64,000 bases of DNA, taken from assembly GCF_003285005.1 (NCBI RefSeq), contig NZ_QMFA01000007.1:101242-165241 (forward strand), read 5' to 3'. Within the stretch, counting starts at the first letter, position 1. Every line of letters starts with the position of its first letter. The position numbers and the translations under genes are program-made. Source of the stretch: Paenibacillus sp. YN15. GTDB taxonomy: Bacteria > Bacillota > Bacilli > Paenibacillales > NBRC-103111. This document shows positions 17,491 through 25,226 of this stretch, one piece after another. A model generated the notes under the pieces. It was not told the origin of the DNA. It saw only the letters and a program-made list of their open reading frames with translations, and made no database searches.

Positions 17491-19992
17491 TCAGCCTGCG
17501 CCGTGGCAGTTTTTATACTTCTTGCCGCTGCCGCAGGGACACAGCTCATTGCGTCCAATTTTCTCTTCGCGCCGCACAGGGCCCTTATCTCCGGCAACCT
17601 GGCCTTCGGCGACAGCCTGACGCTCAATATTGGCCTCCACATGGGCCTTCATAATATATGTGGAGACTTCCTCCTGGATGGCGCTGATCATTTCCTGGAA
17701 CATTTCAAAACCCTCGAACTGGTATTCCCGCAGCGGATCGGTGCCGCCGTATGCCCGCAGATGGATGCCTTGACGTAGCTGATCCATGGCGTCGATATGG
17801 TCCATCCACTTGGAGTCTACCGCACGAAGCACAACAACCTTCTCGAATTCCCGCATCAGCTCGCCCAACTGCTCCTCGCGGGCATTATAGAGGGAATCCA
17901 CCATACCCTTCAGCTGCTCCACAATCTCTTCCTTTTCCTTGCCCCAAATATCGTCGCGGGACAGCATTCCTTCGTGAAGGAAGGTGCGGTTGCAGTATTC
18001 CACCACTGCCTCCAGATCCCATTCTTCCGGGATGACATCATCACCGCAGTGGGCGTTGACGATGCGATCAATGGTTTCGTTAATCATGCCGATTACTACA
18101 CCACGGAGGTTCTCGGATTCGAGAATTTCCTTCCGCTGCTTATAGATGATGTTCCGCTGCTGGTTCATCACATCGTCATATTGGAGGACGTTCCGCCGCG
18201 CGTCGAAGTTATTGCCTTCCACCCGCTTCTGGGCGGATTCCACAGCACGGGTAATCATCTTGCTCTCGATGGGCATATCTTCCTCGAAGCCAAGCCGGTC
18301 CATCATGCCCATGATATTCTCCGCGCCAAACCGGCGCATGAGCTCATCCTCCATGGACAGGTAAAATTGCGACGAACCCGGGTCGCCCTGGCGGCCTGCC
18401 CGGCCCCGCAGCTGGTTGTCGATCCGGCGGCTCTCGTGGCGCTCCGTACCTATAATATGCAGACCACCCAGCTCCGGTACTCCCGGTCCGAGCAAAATGT
18501 CGGTACCGCGGCCGGCCATGTTGGTGGAGATGGTAACGGCTCCGGGCTGACCGGCCTTCGCTACAATTTCCGCCTCTTCCTTATGGTACTTGGCGTTCAG
18601 CACCTGATGGGGAACGCCCTTCTTCTTCAGCATGGCGGACAGCTTCTCAGAGTTCTCAATGGAGACGGTACCAACCAGCACCGGCTGTTTGTTCTGATGG
18701 CGTTTGACGATTTCCTCCACTACCGCACGGAACTTGCTGGCCTCGGACTTGTACACCACGTCTGGCAAATCCTTGCGGATCATCGGCCGGTTGGTGGGCA
18801 CCACTACAACCTCCAGGCCATAAATCTTCTTGAACTCTTCTTCCTCCGTCTTCGCCGTACCGGTCATACCGGCCAGCTTGCGGTACATCCGGAAGTAGTT
18901 CTGGAAGGTGATGGTGGCCAGAGTCATGCTTTCGTTCTGAATCTTGATGCCTTCCTTGGCTTCAATGGCCTGATGCAAGCCGTCGCTGTACCGGCGGCCC
19001 ACCATGAGGCGTCCGGTGAATTCGTCGACGATCACAACCTCTTGCGATCCGTCTTCATTCTCCTGCACCACATAGTCCACGTCGCGCTTCATAATGGCGT
19101 GCGCCTTCAGGGCCTGGGTGACATGGTGGTTGATGGTTACATTGGCGTGGTCGAAGAGATTCTCGATGTTGAAATAGCTCTCGGCCTTGGCTACGCCCGC
19201 CTCCGTCAGCGTCACGGATTTCAGTTTGACATCCACGTTATAATCCTGCTCTTCCCGCAGGGTCATGACGAAACGGTTAGCCGTCACATACAAGTCCGTG
19301 GACTTGGAGGCTTGTCCGGAAATAATAAGAGGCGTCCGCGCTTCATCCACCAGAATGGAGTCCACTTCGTCCACAATGGCATAATAAAGGGGGCGCTGCA
19401 CCATCTGCTCTTTATACAGGACCATGTTGTCCCGCAGGTAGTCGAAGCCAAACTCATTGTTGGTACCGTACGTAATATCGCAGGCATATGCCGCTTGCTT
19501 GTCCTCATGGCTCATCTGCGCCAGGTTCAGACCCACGGTCATGCCGAGAAAATTATAAATTTTGCCCATCAGGTCATGGCCTACCGTGGCCAAATAATCA
19601 TTGACGGTAACCAGATGAACGCCCTTGCCGGTCAGCGCATTCAGGTAAACCGGCAGCGTCCCTACCAGGGTTTTGCCTTCGCCGGTTTTCATCTCGGCAA
19701 TCCTGCCACTGTGCAGCACCATACCGCCGATGAGCTGAACATCAAAATGCCGCATGCCCAATACCCGTACGGAGGCTTCCCGGACAACAGCAAAGGCGTC
19801 ATTGAGGATATCGTCCAGCTCCTCCCCTTTAGCCACCCGCTCCTTCAGCACTTCGGTCTGGGCACGCAGCTCCTCATCGGACATGGCCTGATATTTCGGT
19901 TCAAGGGAATTGATGATTTCCACATTCCTCATCATCCGCTTGATTTCTCTCTCATTGGCGTCGCCAAAAATCTTCTTCACGAGTCCCAACAT
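17491..19992 (-). CDS. secA: Preprotein translocase ATPase SecA
   Basis: Motor of the Sec export channel, 833 residues. I start at [10 protein letters not shown] (19992), preceded by AAAGGGG; the reading frame stays open upstream but has no good start. Landmarks: Walker [10 protein letters not shown] near residue 100, [14 protein letters not shown], and the [10 protein letters not shown] arginine-finger region. The extreme C-terminus has the zinc-binding [13 protein letters not shown] tail, needed for SecB/phospholipid contact in other bacteria. It lies between hpf and prfB, the order I recall from B. subtilis. Confidence 0.98.
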   Translation of the reverse strand: MLGLVKKIFGDANEREIKRMMRNVEIINSLEPKYQAMSDEELRAQTEVLKERVAKGEELDDILNDAFAVVREASVRVLGMRHFDVQLIGGMVLHSGRIAEMKTGEGKTLVGTLPVYLNALTGKGVHLVTVNDYLATVGHDLMGKIYNFLGMTVGLNLAQMSHEDKQAAYACDITYGTNNEFGFDYLRDNMVLYKEQMVQRPLYYAIVDEVDSILVDEARTPLIISGQASKSTDLYVTANRFVMTLREEQDYNVDVKLKSVTLTEAGVAKAESYFNIENLFDHANVTINHHVTQALKAHAIMKRDVDYVVQENEDGSQEVVIVDEFTGRLMVGRRYSDGLHQAIEAKEGIKIQNESMTLATITFQNYFRMYRKLAGMTGTAKTEEEEFKKIYGLEVVVVPTNRPMIRKDLPDVVYKSEASKFRAVVEEIVKRHQNKQPVLVGTVSIENSEKLSAMLKKKGVPHQVLNAKYHKEEAEIVAKAGQPGAVTISTNMAGRGTDILLGPGVPELGGLHIIGTERHESRRIDNQLRGRAGRQGDPGSSQFYLSMEDELMRRFGAENIMGMMDRLGFEEDMPIESKMITRAVESAQKRVEGNNFDARRNVLQYDDVMNQQRNIIYKQRKEILESENLRGVVIGMINETIDRIVNAHCGDDVIPEEWDLEAVVEYCNRTFLHEGMLSRDDIWGKEKEEIVEQLKGMVDSLYNAREEQLGELMREFEKVVVLRAVDSKWMDHIDAMDQLRQGIHLRAYGGTDPLREYQFEGFEMFQEMISAIQEEVSTYIMKAHVEANIERQAVAEGQVAGDKGPVRREEKIGRNELCPCGSGKKYKNCHGAG

Positions 19993-20039
19993 GGGCGTAC
20001 CCCTTTCAACATCCATTATCGATGGACACACATACAGAA

Positions 20040-20068
20040 ATTGTAACAGTTTCGTTCCCCGGTAGCAA
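20040..20068 (-). promoter_or_regulatory. secA promoter
   Basis: TTGCTA (20063-20068), 17 bases, TACAAT (20040-20045) on the minus strand, about 48 bases before the secA ATG. Confidence 0.7.
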
Positions 20069-20199
20069 GAATGCACAACACATGAGCCAAAAGCGTTGCG
20101 GCCATTAGAATCTATACGTTGAAAACACCCTGCAGGTTTCAACTTCTGCGCCGCCGCTTCCGGCCGCTCCCGCTCCAGTGGCATACTTCCAGTATACAT

Positions 20200-20235
20200 A
20201 AAAACAGACTTCAGGGAATCCCCCGAAGCCTGCTG
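20200..20235 (-). terminator. hpf terminator
   Basis: Imperfect stem (CAGACTTCAGGG with CCCGAAGCCTG on the plus strand), followed on the minus strand by five T. It separates hpf from secA. Confidence 0.7.
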
Positions 20236-20248
20236 GTTTTGTTAATAA

Positions 20249-20800
20249 TTACAAAGCCGGCTCAATCAAGCCGTACTTGCCATCGGCGCGCTTATACACT
20301 ACATTCACCTGGGAGGATTCCGAATTGGCGAAAACAAAGAAGTTATGCCCAACCATGTTCATCTGGAGGATGGCTTCCTCCACATCCATGGGCTTCAGGG
20401 TAAACCGCTTCGTACGTACGACCTCATACTCGTCTTCCTCTTCCAAAAGATGGACCGGGGTTACCACGTCATCCTTAAACAGGTTCTTGTAGCCTGCCTC
20501 CTGGCGCACCTTGCGGTTCACCTTGGTCTTATGCTTGCGGATTTGGCGCTCCAGCTTGTCTACCACCAGATCAATGGAGGCATACATATCGTCGCTTTTT
20601 TCCTCCGCCCGGAGCAGAACGCCGGTTAAGGGAATGGTTACCTCAACACTCTGCTTCTCCCGGATAACGTTCAATGTTACATTCACTTCAGATGTAGGGG
20701 GAGCTTCGAAATACCTTTCGAGCCGGCCGAGCTTTTTCTCCACGTAGTCACGCAACGCTTCCGTAACCTCAATGCGTTCGCCTCTGATGCTGAATTTCAT
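20249..20800 (-). CDS. hpf: Ribosome hibernation promoting factor, long form
   Basis: 183 residues, so a long HPF: N-terminal beta-alpha-beta domain (about 1-100, beginning MKFSIRGERIEVTEALRDYV) that sits in the decoding region, a linker, and the C-terminal dimerisation domain (about 125-183, with RTKRFTLKPMDVEEAILQMNMVGH split over its two strands). The long form pairs 70S ribosomes into 100S dimers in stationary phase. Known as yvyD in B. subtilis; it lies downstream of fliT there, whereas here about 3.5 kb intervenes. Promoter and terminator of its own. Confidence 0.96.
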   Translation of the reverse strand: MKFSIRGERIEVTEALRDYVEKKLGRLERYFEAPPTSEVNVTLNVIREKQSVEVTIPLTGVLLRAEEKSDDMYASIDLVVDKLERQIRKHKTKVNRKVRQEAGYKNLFKDDVVTPVHLLEEEDEYEVVRTKRFTLKPMDVEEAILQMNMVGHNFFVFANSESSQVNVVYKRADGKYGLIEPAL

Positions 20801-20825
20801 GGATAAACTCCTCCTTTCTCTCTCT

Positions 20826-20854
20826 AGTATATCCTATTCGCCACCCACCTTCAA
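20826..20854 (-). promoter_or_regulatory. hpf promoter
   Basis: TTGAAG (20849-20854), 17 bases, TATACT (20826-20831) on the minus strand. No clear sigma-B or sigma-H promoter was seen, though homologues use them. Confidence 0.6.
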
Positions 20855-20941
20855 AAACCCTTTACATTGGCCAAATAATTTTTATTCCCAGGGTTAAGGC
20901 CTCCGGGAAATGGGCATACCTGAAAGTATCCAGACAAACAG

Positions 20942-20967
20942 AAAAACACCCCGAACGAATCGGGGTG
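20942..20967 (-). terminator. Cold-shock gene terminator
   Basis: CACCCCGA (20947-20954) with TCGGGGTG (20960-20967), then five T on the minus strand. Confidence 0.9.
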
Positions 20968-21017
20968 CCTCTCTGCTTATGGTACCATTTATTCAAGCGG
21001 TCGCCAAGACCGGTTGA

Positions 21018-21215
21018 TTACAGTTTTACCACATTAGCTGCTTGCGGACCGCGTGCGCCTTCAACGATATCGAATTCCACTTCTTGTCCTTCTTCGAGGG
21101 TCTTGAAACCTTCGGATTGGATTGCGGAGAAGTGTACGAATACGTCGCCGCCATCTTCGCGCTCGATGAAGCCATAACCCTTTTCTGCGTTAAACCATTT
21201 CACTTTACCTTGCAT
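21018..21215 (-). CDS. Cold shock protein (CspA/CspB family)
   Basis: Single OB-fold RNA chaperone of 65 residues. It starts [18 protein letters not shown] with RNP1 (KGYGFIE) and RNP2 (DVFVHFS) intact. The ATG at 21215 lies nine bases after AAGGGAA; the open frame continues upstream but the family always starts here. Its own promoter gives a leader of about 45 bases, shorter than classical cold-shock leaders. It stands alone between the regulator module and hpf. Confidence 0.95.
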   Translation of the reverse strand: MQGKVKWFNAEKGYGFIEREDGGDVFVHFSAIQSEGFKTLEEGQEVEFDIVEGARGPQAANVVKL

Positions 21216-21266
21216 GCAGAACATTCCCTTCGTGTTCAAGTAGCTGTGAGTCACGCTCACATCCTG

Positions 21267-21295
21267 ACTATATCACCGGATGTAACCGATGTCAA
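21267..21295 (-). promoter_or_regulatory. Cold-shock gene promoter
   Basis: TTGACA (21290-21295), 17 bases, TATAGT (21267-21272) on the minus strand: near consensus for the vegetative sigma factor. Confidence 0.85.
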
Positions 21296-21420
21296 TTGAA
21301 ATGAGCGGCCGCGGAAGCCATTCGACAAAAGTAGATATTATTCTCCTCAATTTTCTAAAAATTCCGGTATGCACACAATAAACACAATCTACGCACATGA
21401 TGAAACCTTGTTTTCATTGA

Positions 21421-21450
21421 CTATCCACAAAGTTATTCACATTATCCACA
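21421..21450 (+). promoter_or_regulatory. Cluster of three DnaA boxes
   Basis: CTATCCACA (21421-21429), TTATTCACA (21433-21441) and TTATCCACA (21442-21450), all in the same orientation. The second and third match TTATNCACA fully. Weaker matches follow (TTGTGCACA at 21465, TTGTGGGGATTA at 21476). No dnaA, dnaN, rpmH or gyr gene is near, so this is not the usual origin. Confidence 0.65.
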
Positions 21451-21748
21451 GGCTGGGGATGAAGTTGTGCACAGGTTGTGGGGATTATTGTTGCACCCTC
21501 TGCTTGGATTGCTGCCTGATCACCGCCTCCTGCCCTTCTTTGCCTCAGCCAGCTCCTGACACATCCCCTCATTCTCACCGCAGCCAATTCCTGACGCATC
21601 TCCGTCCTTGCCCAACCAACTCCTGGCACATTCCCACTCCTGTCCGACACCCCTTATCCAATTTGAACACCTGCGCACCACAATCTCCACCTGAAGATAA
21701 CGAACGGCCATATACCTGTTTTCCTTGAAATCTATCACGTTCCCCTAC

Positions 21749-21776
21749 TTGAATATGCTATGATAGAGATCATAAT
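21749..21776 (+). promoter_or_regulatory. Promoter of the helix-turn-helix gene with palindromic operator
   Basis: TTGAAT (21749-21754), 16 bases, CATAAT (21771-21776). A palindrome ATGAT-AGAG-ATCAT (21760-21773) fills the spacer and touches the -10, the position expected for an autorepressor. Confidence 0.55.
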
Positions 21777-21800
21777 AATGAAGACAGGAGACAGACAAGC

Positions 21801-22565
21801 ATGGACTTGAAGTCAATTGGAACCCGGATCAGATCACTTCGCCTGGGAACAGGCCTTTCCATGAAAGCGCTGGCGGCGAAGATCACGGAGCAGACAGGCG
21901 TCACCATTTCCTCCGGACAAATCAGCGATTGGGAAAACGGCTACAAAAACCCCTCCGCCCCCGGATTAATTGCCTTATCCCTGTACTTTCAGGTATCCGC
22001 CGACTGGATTCTGAAAGGAAACGATATTCCCGAGGAACAGATGGAGCTGATTCGCCTGTTTCGTGAATTGCCCGATCAGGATCAAGCCTTTGTCAGGCGG
22101 TATATTCAATTGGCTCTTCTGGATAAGGAGATTTCCATCCCATCAAGAAAATCCTTAAGCAAGCTTCTGCGCCGCACAAGACCGCTTTCATTGAAGAAGC
22201 TGCAGGCTGTCCGGGAAGATGCATCGGATTATACTCTTGATGTAGGGAGAATCATCCCTTTGCTGGGACCGGAGGCGGCCAGCATAGCAGCAGATTGGGT
22301 CAATCATATTCACGGCTATCTCCATGTGGCGGAACCCCTGCAGCATTGCTTCGCCATTCCTGTTTCTCCCGGAAAACACGGGGAGCTGCCAAACGCGGAC
22401 ACCCATCCCCGTTATGCCATCGTCCAACCGCGGGAAAGCTATGAGCCCGGGGATTTGGTGGCAGTTCGGACAACAGACGGTTTTGCCGTAGAAGCCTTCA
22501 CTGGTCTGAAGGATGCCCTTGTCATAGGCAAGATCATCAGTGAAGTAGCTCCTCCTTCAAAATAA
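21801..22565 (+). CDS. XRE-type regulator with degenerate S24-like C-terminal domain
   Basis: 254 residues. Residues about 5-70 are an HTH_3 DNA-binding domain (IGTRIRSLRLGTGLSMKAL, then SGQISDWENGYKNPSAPGL), like phage CI/LexA-type repressors. The C-terminal about 110 residues follow the LexA/CI peptidase layout (IIPLLGPEAAS, then EPGDLVAVRT and a final VIGKI strand). The Ala-Gly cleavage pair is replaced by Glu-Ala-Ala, the GDSM nucleophile block is absent and I see no catalytic Lys. It is therefore probably a non-cleavable sensor or dimerisation domain. Ribosome binding site AGGAGA. It converges with, and overlaps by 29 bases, the 533-residue gene, which suggests they belong together. Confidence 0.75.
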   Translation: MDLKSIGTRIRSLRLGTGLSMKALAAKITEQTGVTISSGQISDWENGYKNPSAPGLIALSLYFQVSADWILKGNDIPEEQMELIRLFRELPDQDQAFVRRYIQLALLDKEISIPSRKSLSKLLRRTRPLSLKKLQAVREDASDYTLDVGRIIPLLGPEAASIAADWVNHIHGYLHVAEPLQHCFAIPVSPGKHGELPNADTHPRYAIVQPRESYEPGDLVAVRTTDGFAVEAFTGLKDALVIGKIISEVAPPSK

Positions 22566-24138
22566 AGCTTCTGAGCAGCCTGGTGTTATTGGCAAGAGCT
22601 TTGCAAATATGATAAAGACTGTACTCTTCCGCTTTGACCGACAGCAGCAGGTACACACGCTCCAGCTGATCCGGCCGGTCCTTCAGATTCAATATGTAGT
22701 TCCAGGCATGCTTGTGAATATAATAATATCTGCATCTGGAAATCAGCATCCGTTCTCTCTTCCGTTGGTCACCGGCATGGAAGCGCTCCAGCTCTTCCCG
22801 GTATTCCTCCCGGCCAACCCCGGTGACATAAGCGCTGACCTGGTTCAGCTTCTCCAGAATACTGGGACGGATGCGATCCTCCCACGTCCATCCAATAAGA
22901 TCCTCCACGCTGTCAATGTCATAACCCGGAACCGCATTCTGGCTCAATTCATCCATGATCGATCCCACCTGCTCAAGAAAAGCGTTCCTTTTCCCAGGCT
23001 TCTCCGGTTCTGTCCGTTGCCCCGCCAGCGCCTTCACATCACATAGCTCCCCCAGCTCCTTCTCCAGAGCCTCCACTGCATCCGAATAGGAAAAACCGGT
23101 ACGCATGGGCTCCCGGACCCCGGCCACATTCAGAATCACCTTCCCCAGCATAGAATACACCGTTTCCGGCGTTTCCCCCCGCGGCTCCAGCAGTGCAGAC
23201 AACCGTTCGTACCCTTCCTGCTCCGGGGCATCGGGCCAGCCCAACTGAAGCACAGATTCCGCAAATACGGCAGCATCATACCGGCAGCCTGCCGGGTCCA
23301 GCACACAGATTCGACAAGCATCCGCCAGCGAAAACCCTTGCAGCAGAAACTCCCGGAGCACAGAACGGAAACCCAAGGTTCCCAGCTGATGGCTCTGAAA
23401 CCGGGCAAGATAATAGCGTTCAATCACAGAAGAGGAAAACTCCTGTCTAATGAATGCGCCCCGCTCCTCCTCTCCCTCCAGAAGCGATAGCCTTATCCAA
23501 GCCTTTAATGCACTTATTTCATCCCGCACCAGAGGACGAATTCTATCCAATAGCCGCCTGCCTTCCGTTCGCTCGGAAAGCTGGATGGGACGGGGGAGAA
23601 GGGAGTTTGCCCATCCGACTGCCAGCTCCATCTGCTGCCGGGTCGAATCGCCGCTCACAACCGCCTTGCCGGGAAACCGGCTTTCAATCAGACAAGCCAC
23701 GGCAAGCACGTACAAATGATAAGGATACCCTTGGGTTTTGGCATCAAACACCATCACTCCACCCGTCGGAACACCCGGGAGCTTCAGCCATTCCTCCGGC
23801 AGCATCGTGGCCAAGATGTCTTTGCCGTACGTATCCCCCGCCCTCGCCACCCGGCTTCGATAAACATCCAGATGCCGGACAAGCTCAAAGGACTCCGCCG
23901 TCTGCAGAGAAATCTCATCCCCGAACACATGCCAGCCCCTTTTGCCGCCCACCTGCGGAAGCGGCCTTTCCCTGGCCCGGTCCACATAGGCCCAAATCAC
24001 CCTGTACGTCTCCTCATCGAGCAAAAGATCCAAAAACGGATATGCCTCCAACAGCAACAGCGACTCCTCATATACCCGCTCCCACTCCTGCGGGTCCATC
24101 TCATTAGGCAAAATCTCCAGCCGGATGTATACACCCAT
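22537..24138 (-). CDS. Unrecognised 533-residue protein
   Basis: I do not recognise this protein. No signal peptide or membrane helix is evident; it looks like a soluble, mostly helical protein rich in charged residues, Leu, Arg and Glu, with a patch of Cys (RICVLDPAGC) near the middle and an Arg/Lys/Tyr-rich segment close to the C-terminus (RERMLISRCRYYYIHKH). The start MGVYIRLEILP (24138) is chosen because GGTGGGGGAG precedes it; the frame is open 14 codons further upstream. It has its own strong promoter flanked by a perfect inverted repeat. The 3' end overlaps the convergent regulator gene by 29 bases, so each transcript is antisense to the other at its end. It sits between fliT and hpf, which are adjacent in B. 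subtilis, so the module is an insertion relative to that order. Confidence 0.7.
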   Translation of the reverse strand: MGVYIRLEILPNEMDPQEWERVYEESLLLLEAYPFLDLLLDEETYRVIWAYVDRARERPLPQVGGKRGWHVFGDEISLQTAESFELVRHLDVYRSRVARAGDTYGKDILATMLPEEWLKLPGVPTGGVMVFDAKTQGYPYHLYVLAVACLIESRFPGKAVVSGDSTRQQMELAVGWANSLLPRPIQLSERTEGRRLLDRIRPLVRDEISALKAWIRLSLLEGEEERGAFIRQEFSSSVIERYYLARFQSHQLGTLGFRSVLREFLLQGFSLADACRICVLDPAGCRYDAAVFAESVLQLGWPDAPEQEGYERLSALLEPRGETPETVYSMLGKVILNVAGVREPMRTGFSYSDAVEALEKELGELCDVKALAGQRTEPEKPGKRNAFLEQVGSIMDELSQNAVPGYDIDSVEDLIGWTWEDRIRPSILEKLNQVSAYVTGVGREEYREELERFHAGDQRKRERMLISRCRYYYIHKHAWNYILNLKDRPDQLERVYLLLSVKAEEYSLYHICKALANNTRLLRSFILKEELLH

Positions 24139-24186
24139 CGTCTCCCCCACCCCTTCTGCAGCCCTATTTTGTGCAGCCACTCCTAA

Positions 24187-24258
24187 ATGAGATTAAAAAG
24201 CTTCGCTTTTTTCTATTATAAACCTATATAAGAGCATATTTCAATATATTAATCTCAT
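24187..24258 (-). promoter_or_regulatory. Promoter of the 533-residue gene, flanked by a 10-bp inverted repeat
   Basis: TTGAAA (24239-24244), 18 bases, TATAAT (24215-24220) on the minus strand. ATGAGATTAA (24187-24196) and its exact complement TTAATCTCAT (24249-24258) lie on either side, 62 bases apart centre to centre. A small AAAAAGC/GCTTTTT hairpin lies in the predicted leader. Confidence 0.7.
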
Positions 24259-24302
24259 ATGGGAGCAAAAGGTGTAGGCCTGATTGCCGTACAAACCCAT
24301 GC

Positions 24303-24339
24303 AAAAAGGCCCATTCCGGTCTTAGCAGGAATGGGCCTT
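24303..24339 (-). terminator. Terminator of the fliD-fliS-fliT operon
   Basis: Perfect 12-bp stem AAGGCCCATTCC (24306-24317) with GGAATGGGCCTT (24328-24339), then five T on the minus strand. Confidence 0.9.
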
Positions 24340-24465
24340 GCTGTGGCTGAAGGCCGTAAAGGAGGAGAAGCAGCAAGCCGTGATCGCGGTACTGCACAAA
24401 TCCTTAATCATGGATAGCCAGTTCAACAAAAAACCACCAGGCCATAGGACCTAATGGTTGGGTGA

Positions 24466-24801
24466 TCACTTCCGCCGATCAAAAAACAAGCTATCCGGCG
24501 TATAGCCCGCATCATAAGCAGCCTTCTGCACTCTGCTGGCGTTTGCGCGATTAAGCTGGAGAGATGCATGCTGCTTCAATTGTTCCATCCGATTCACAAT
24601 TAGCCGGTCCCAAGCCAGAATCTCCTGGACGGCTGCAGCATGCCGGGCCTTTTCAACCGGGGTGGGCGTCAGGTCTTCGAGCTGCTCAAACAGGGCGCCG
24701 CGCTCTTCCACATAAGCGGTCAAATCATCCTCTGTGGCTTGTTCAAACCTGTTGACCATATCCCGCGTCATCCGATGCATAGACAAAATAAGCTCATCCA
24801 T
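24466..24801 (-). CDS. fliT: FliT-like flagellar export chaperone
   Basis: 111 residues, entirely helical in look, with a Glu/Arg/Gln-rich composition. It overlaps the fliS stop by 8 bases. In B. subtilis the gene after fliS is fliT, whose product is a chaperone for the cap protein FliD; the sequence itself is poorly conserved, so the name rests on length, composition and position. Last gene before a strong terminator. Confidence 0.75.
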   Translation of the reverse strand: MDELILSMHRMTRDMVNRFEQATEDDLTAYVEERGALFEQLEDLTPTPVEKARHAAAVQEILAWDRLIVNRMEQLKQHASLQLNRANASRVQKAAYDAGYTPDSLFFDRRK

Positions 24802-25201
24802 GATGCACAGATCCGGCAGGAGCAGCCGCGGCCAGCTTCGCCGCCTGCATCCAGGTTTCCTTCAGTTCCAGGAGATACCCCAGAATTTCCTCGGCAGGCT
24901 CGGTCGACTTCTTCGTATTGGCTTCAATCAGCCTGTAGTTGTAATACTCGTAAAGCCGGAGGAGATTCTCGGCAATGGGCGAACTGCGGTCCAGGGTAAT
25001 AGCGAACTCGCTGATAATGTTCTGCACCTTCACCAGATTTTTGTTGGCTTCCTCATAATCCTGATTGCGAATGCCTTCGATGCCCGCCCTGCAGAAGCGA
25101 ACCGCGCCATCACAGAGCATAATCAGCAATTGCGCCGGCGTAGCCGTCTGCACAGATGTCTCCAGATACTTATTGCGTTGCGCCTGCTGCTGCACGTTCA
25201 T
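24794..25201 (-). CDS. fliS: Flagellin chaperone FliS
   Basis: 135 residues. It begins with the typical QAQRNKYLETSVQTATPAQLL segment and has LLIMLCDGAVRFCRAG and the YEYYNYRLIEAN block. It binds the C-terminus of flagellin to stop it polymerising in the cytoplasm and takes part in the FliW-CsrA switch by competing for Hag. Downstream of fliD, translationally coupled to fliT. Confidence 0.95.
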   Translation of the reverse strand: MNVQQQAQRNKYLETSVQTATPAQLLIMLCDGAVRFCRAGIEGIRNQDYEEANKNLVKVQNIISEFAITLDRSSPIAENLLRLYEYYNYRLIEANTKKSTEPAEEILGYLLELKETWMQAAKLAAAAPAGSVHHG

Positions 25202-25226
25202 GCGGAATTCCCCCTGTTTTCTTCCG

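Larger units (their letters stand above)
21216..21800. other. Divergent intergenic region with DnaA boxes and imperfect repeats
   Basis: 585 bases without a gene. From the cold-shock side it holds that gene's promoter, the DnaA-box cluster at 21421-21450, a C-rich stretch with three imperfect copies of CAGCCAATTCCTGACGCAT-like sequence (starting at about 21546, 21581 and 21613), and the promoter and palindrome of the helix-turn-helix gene. Confidence 0.7.

Noticed and set aside
17797-20046. 749-codon open frame on the plus strand opposite secA
   Set aside because: secA is complete with all motifs; the antisense translation is His/Leu/Gly-rich without domains.
21421-21480. Chromosome origin at the DnaA boxes
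   Set aside because: No dnaA, dnaN, rpmH or gyr genes nearby and no long AT-rich unwinding stretch next to the boxes.
24340-24440. Possible transposase remnant (plus-strand AVKEEKQQAVIAVLHKSL-like translation)
   Set aside because: Too short, no terminal repeats and no recognisable catalytic motif; left unannotated.
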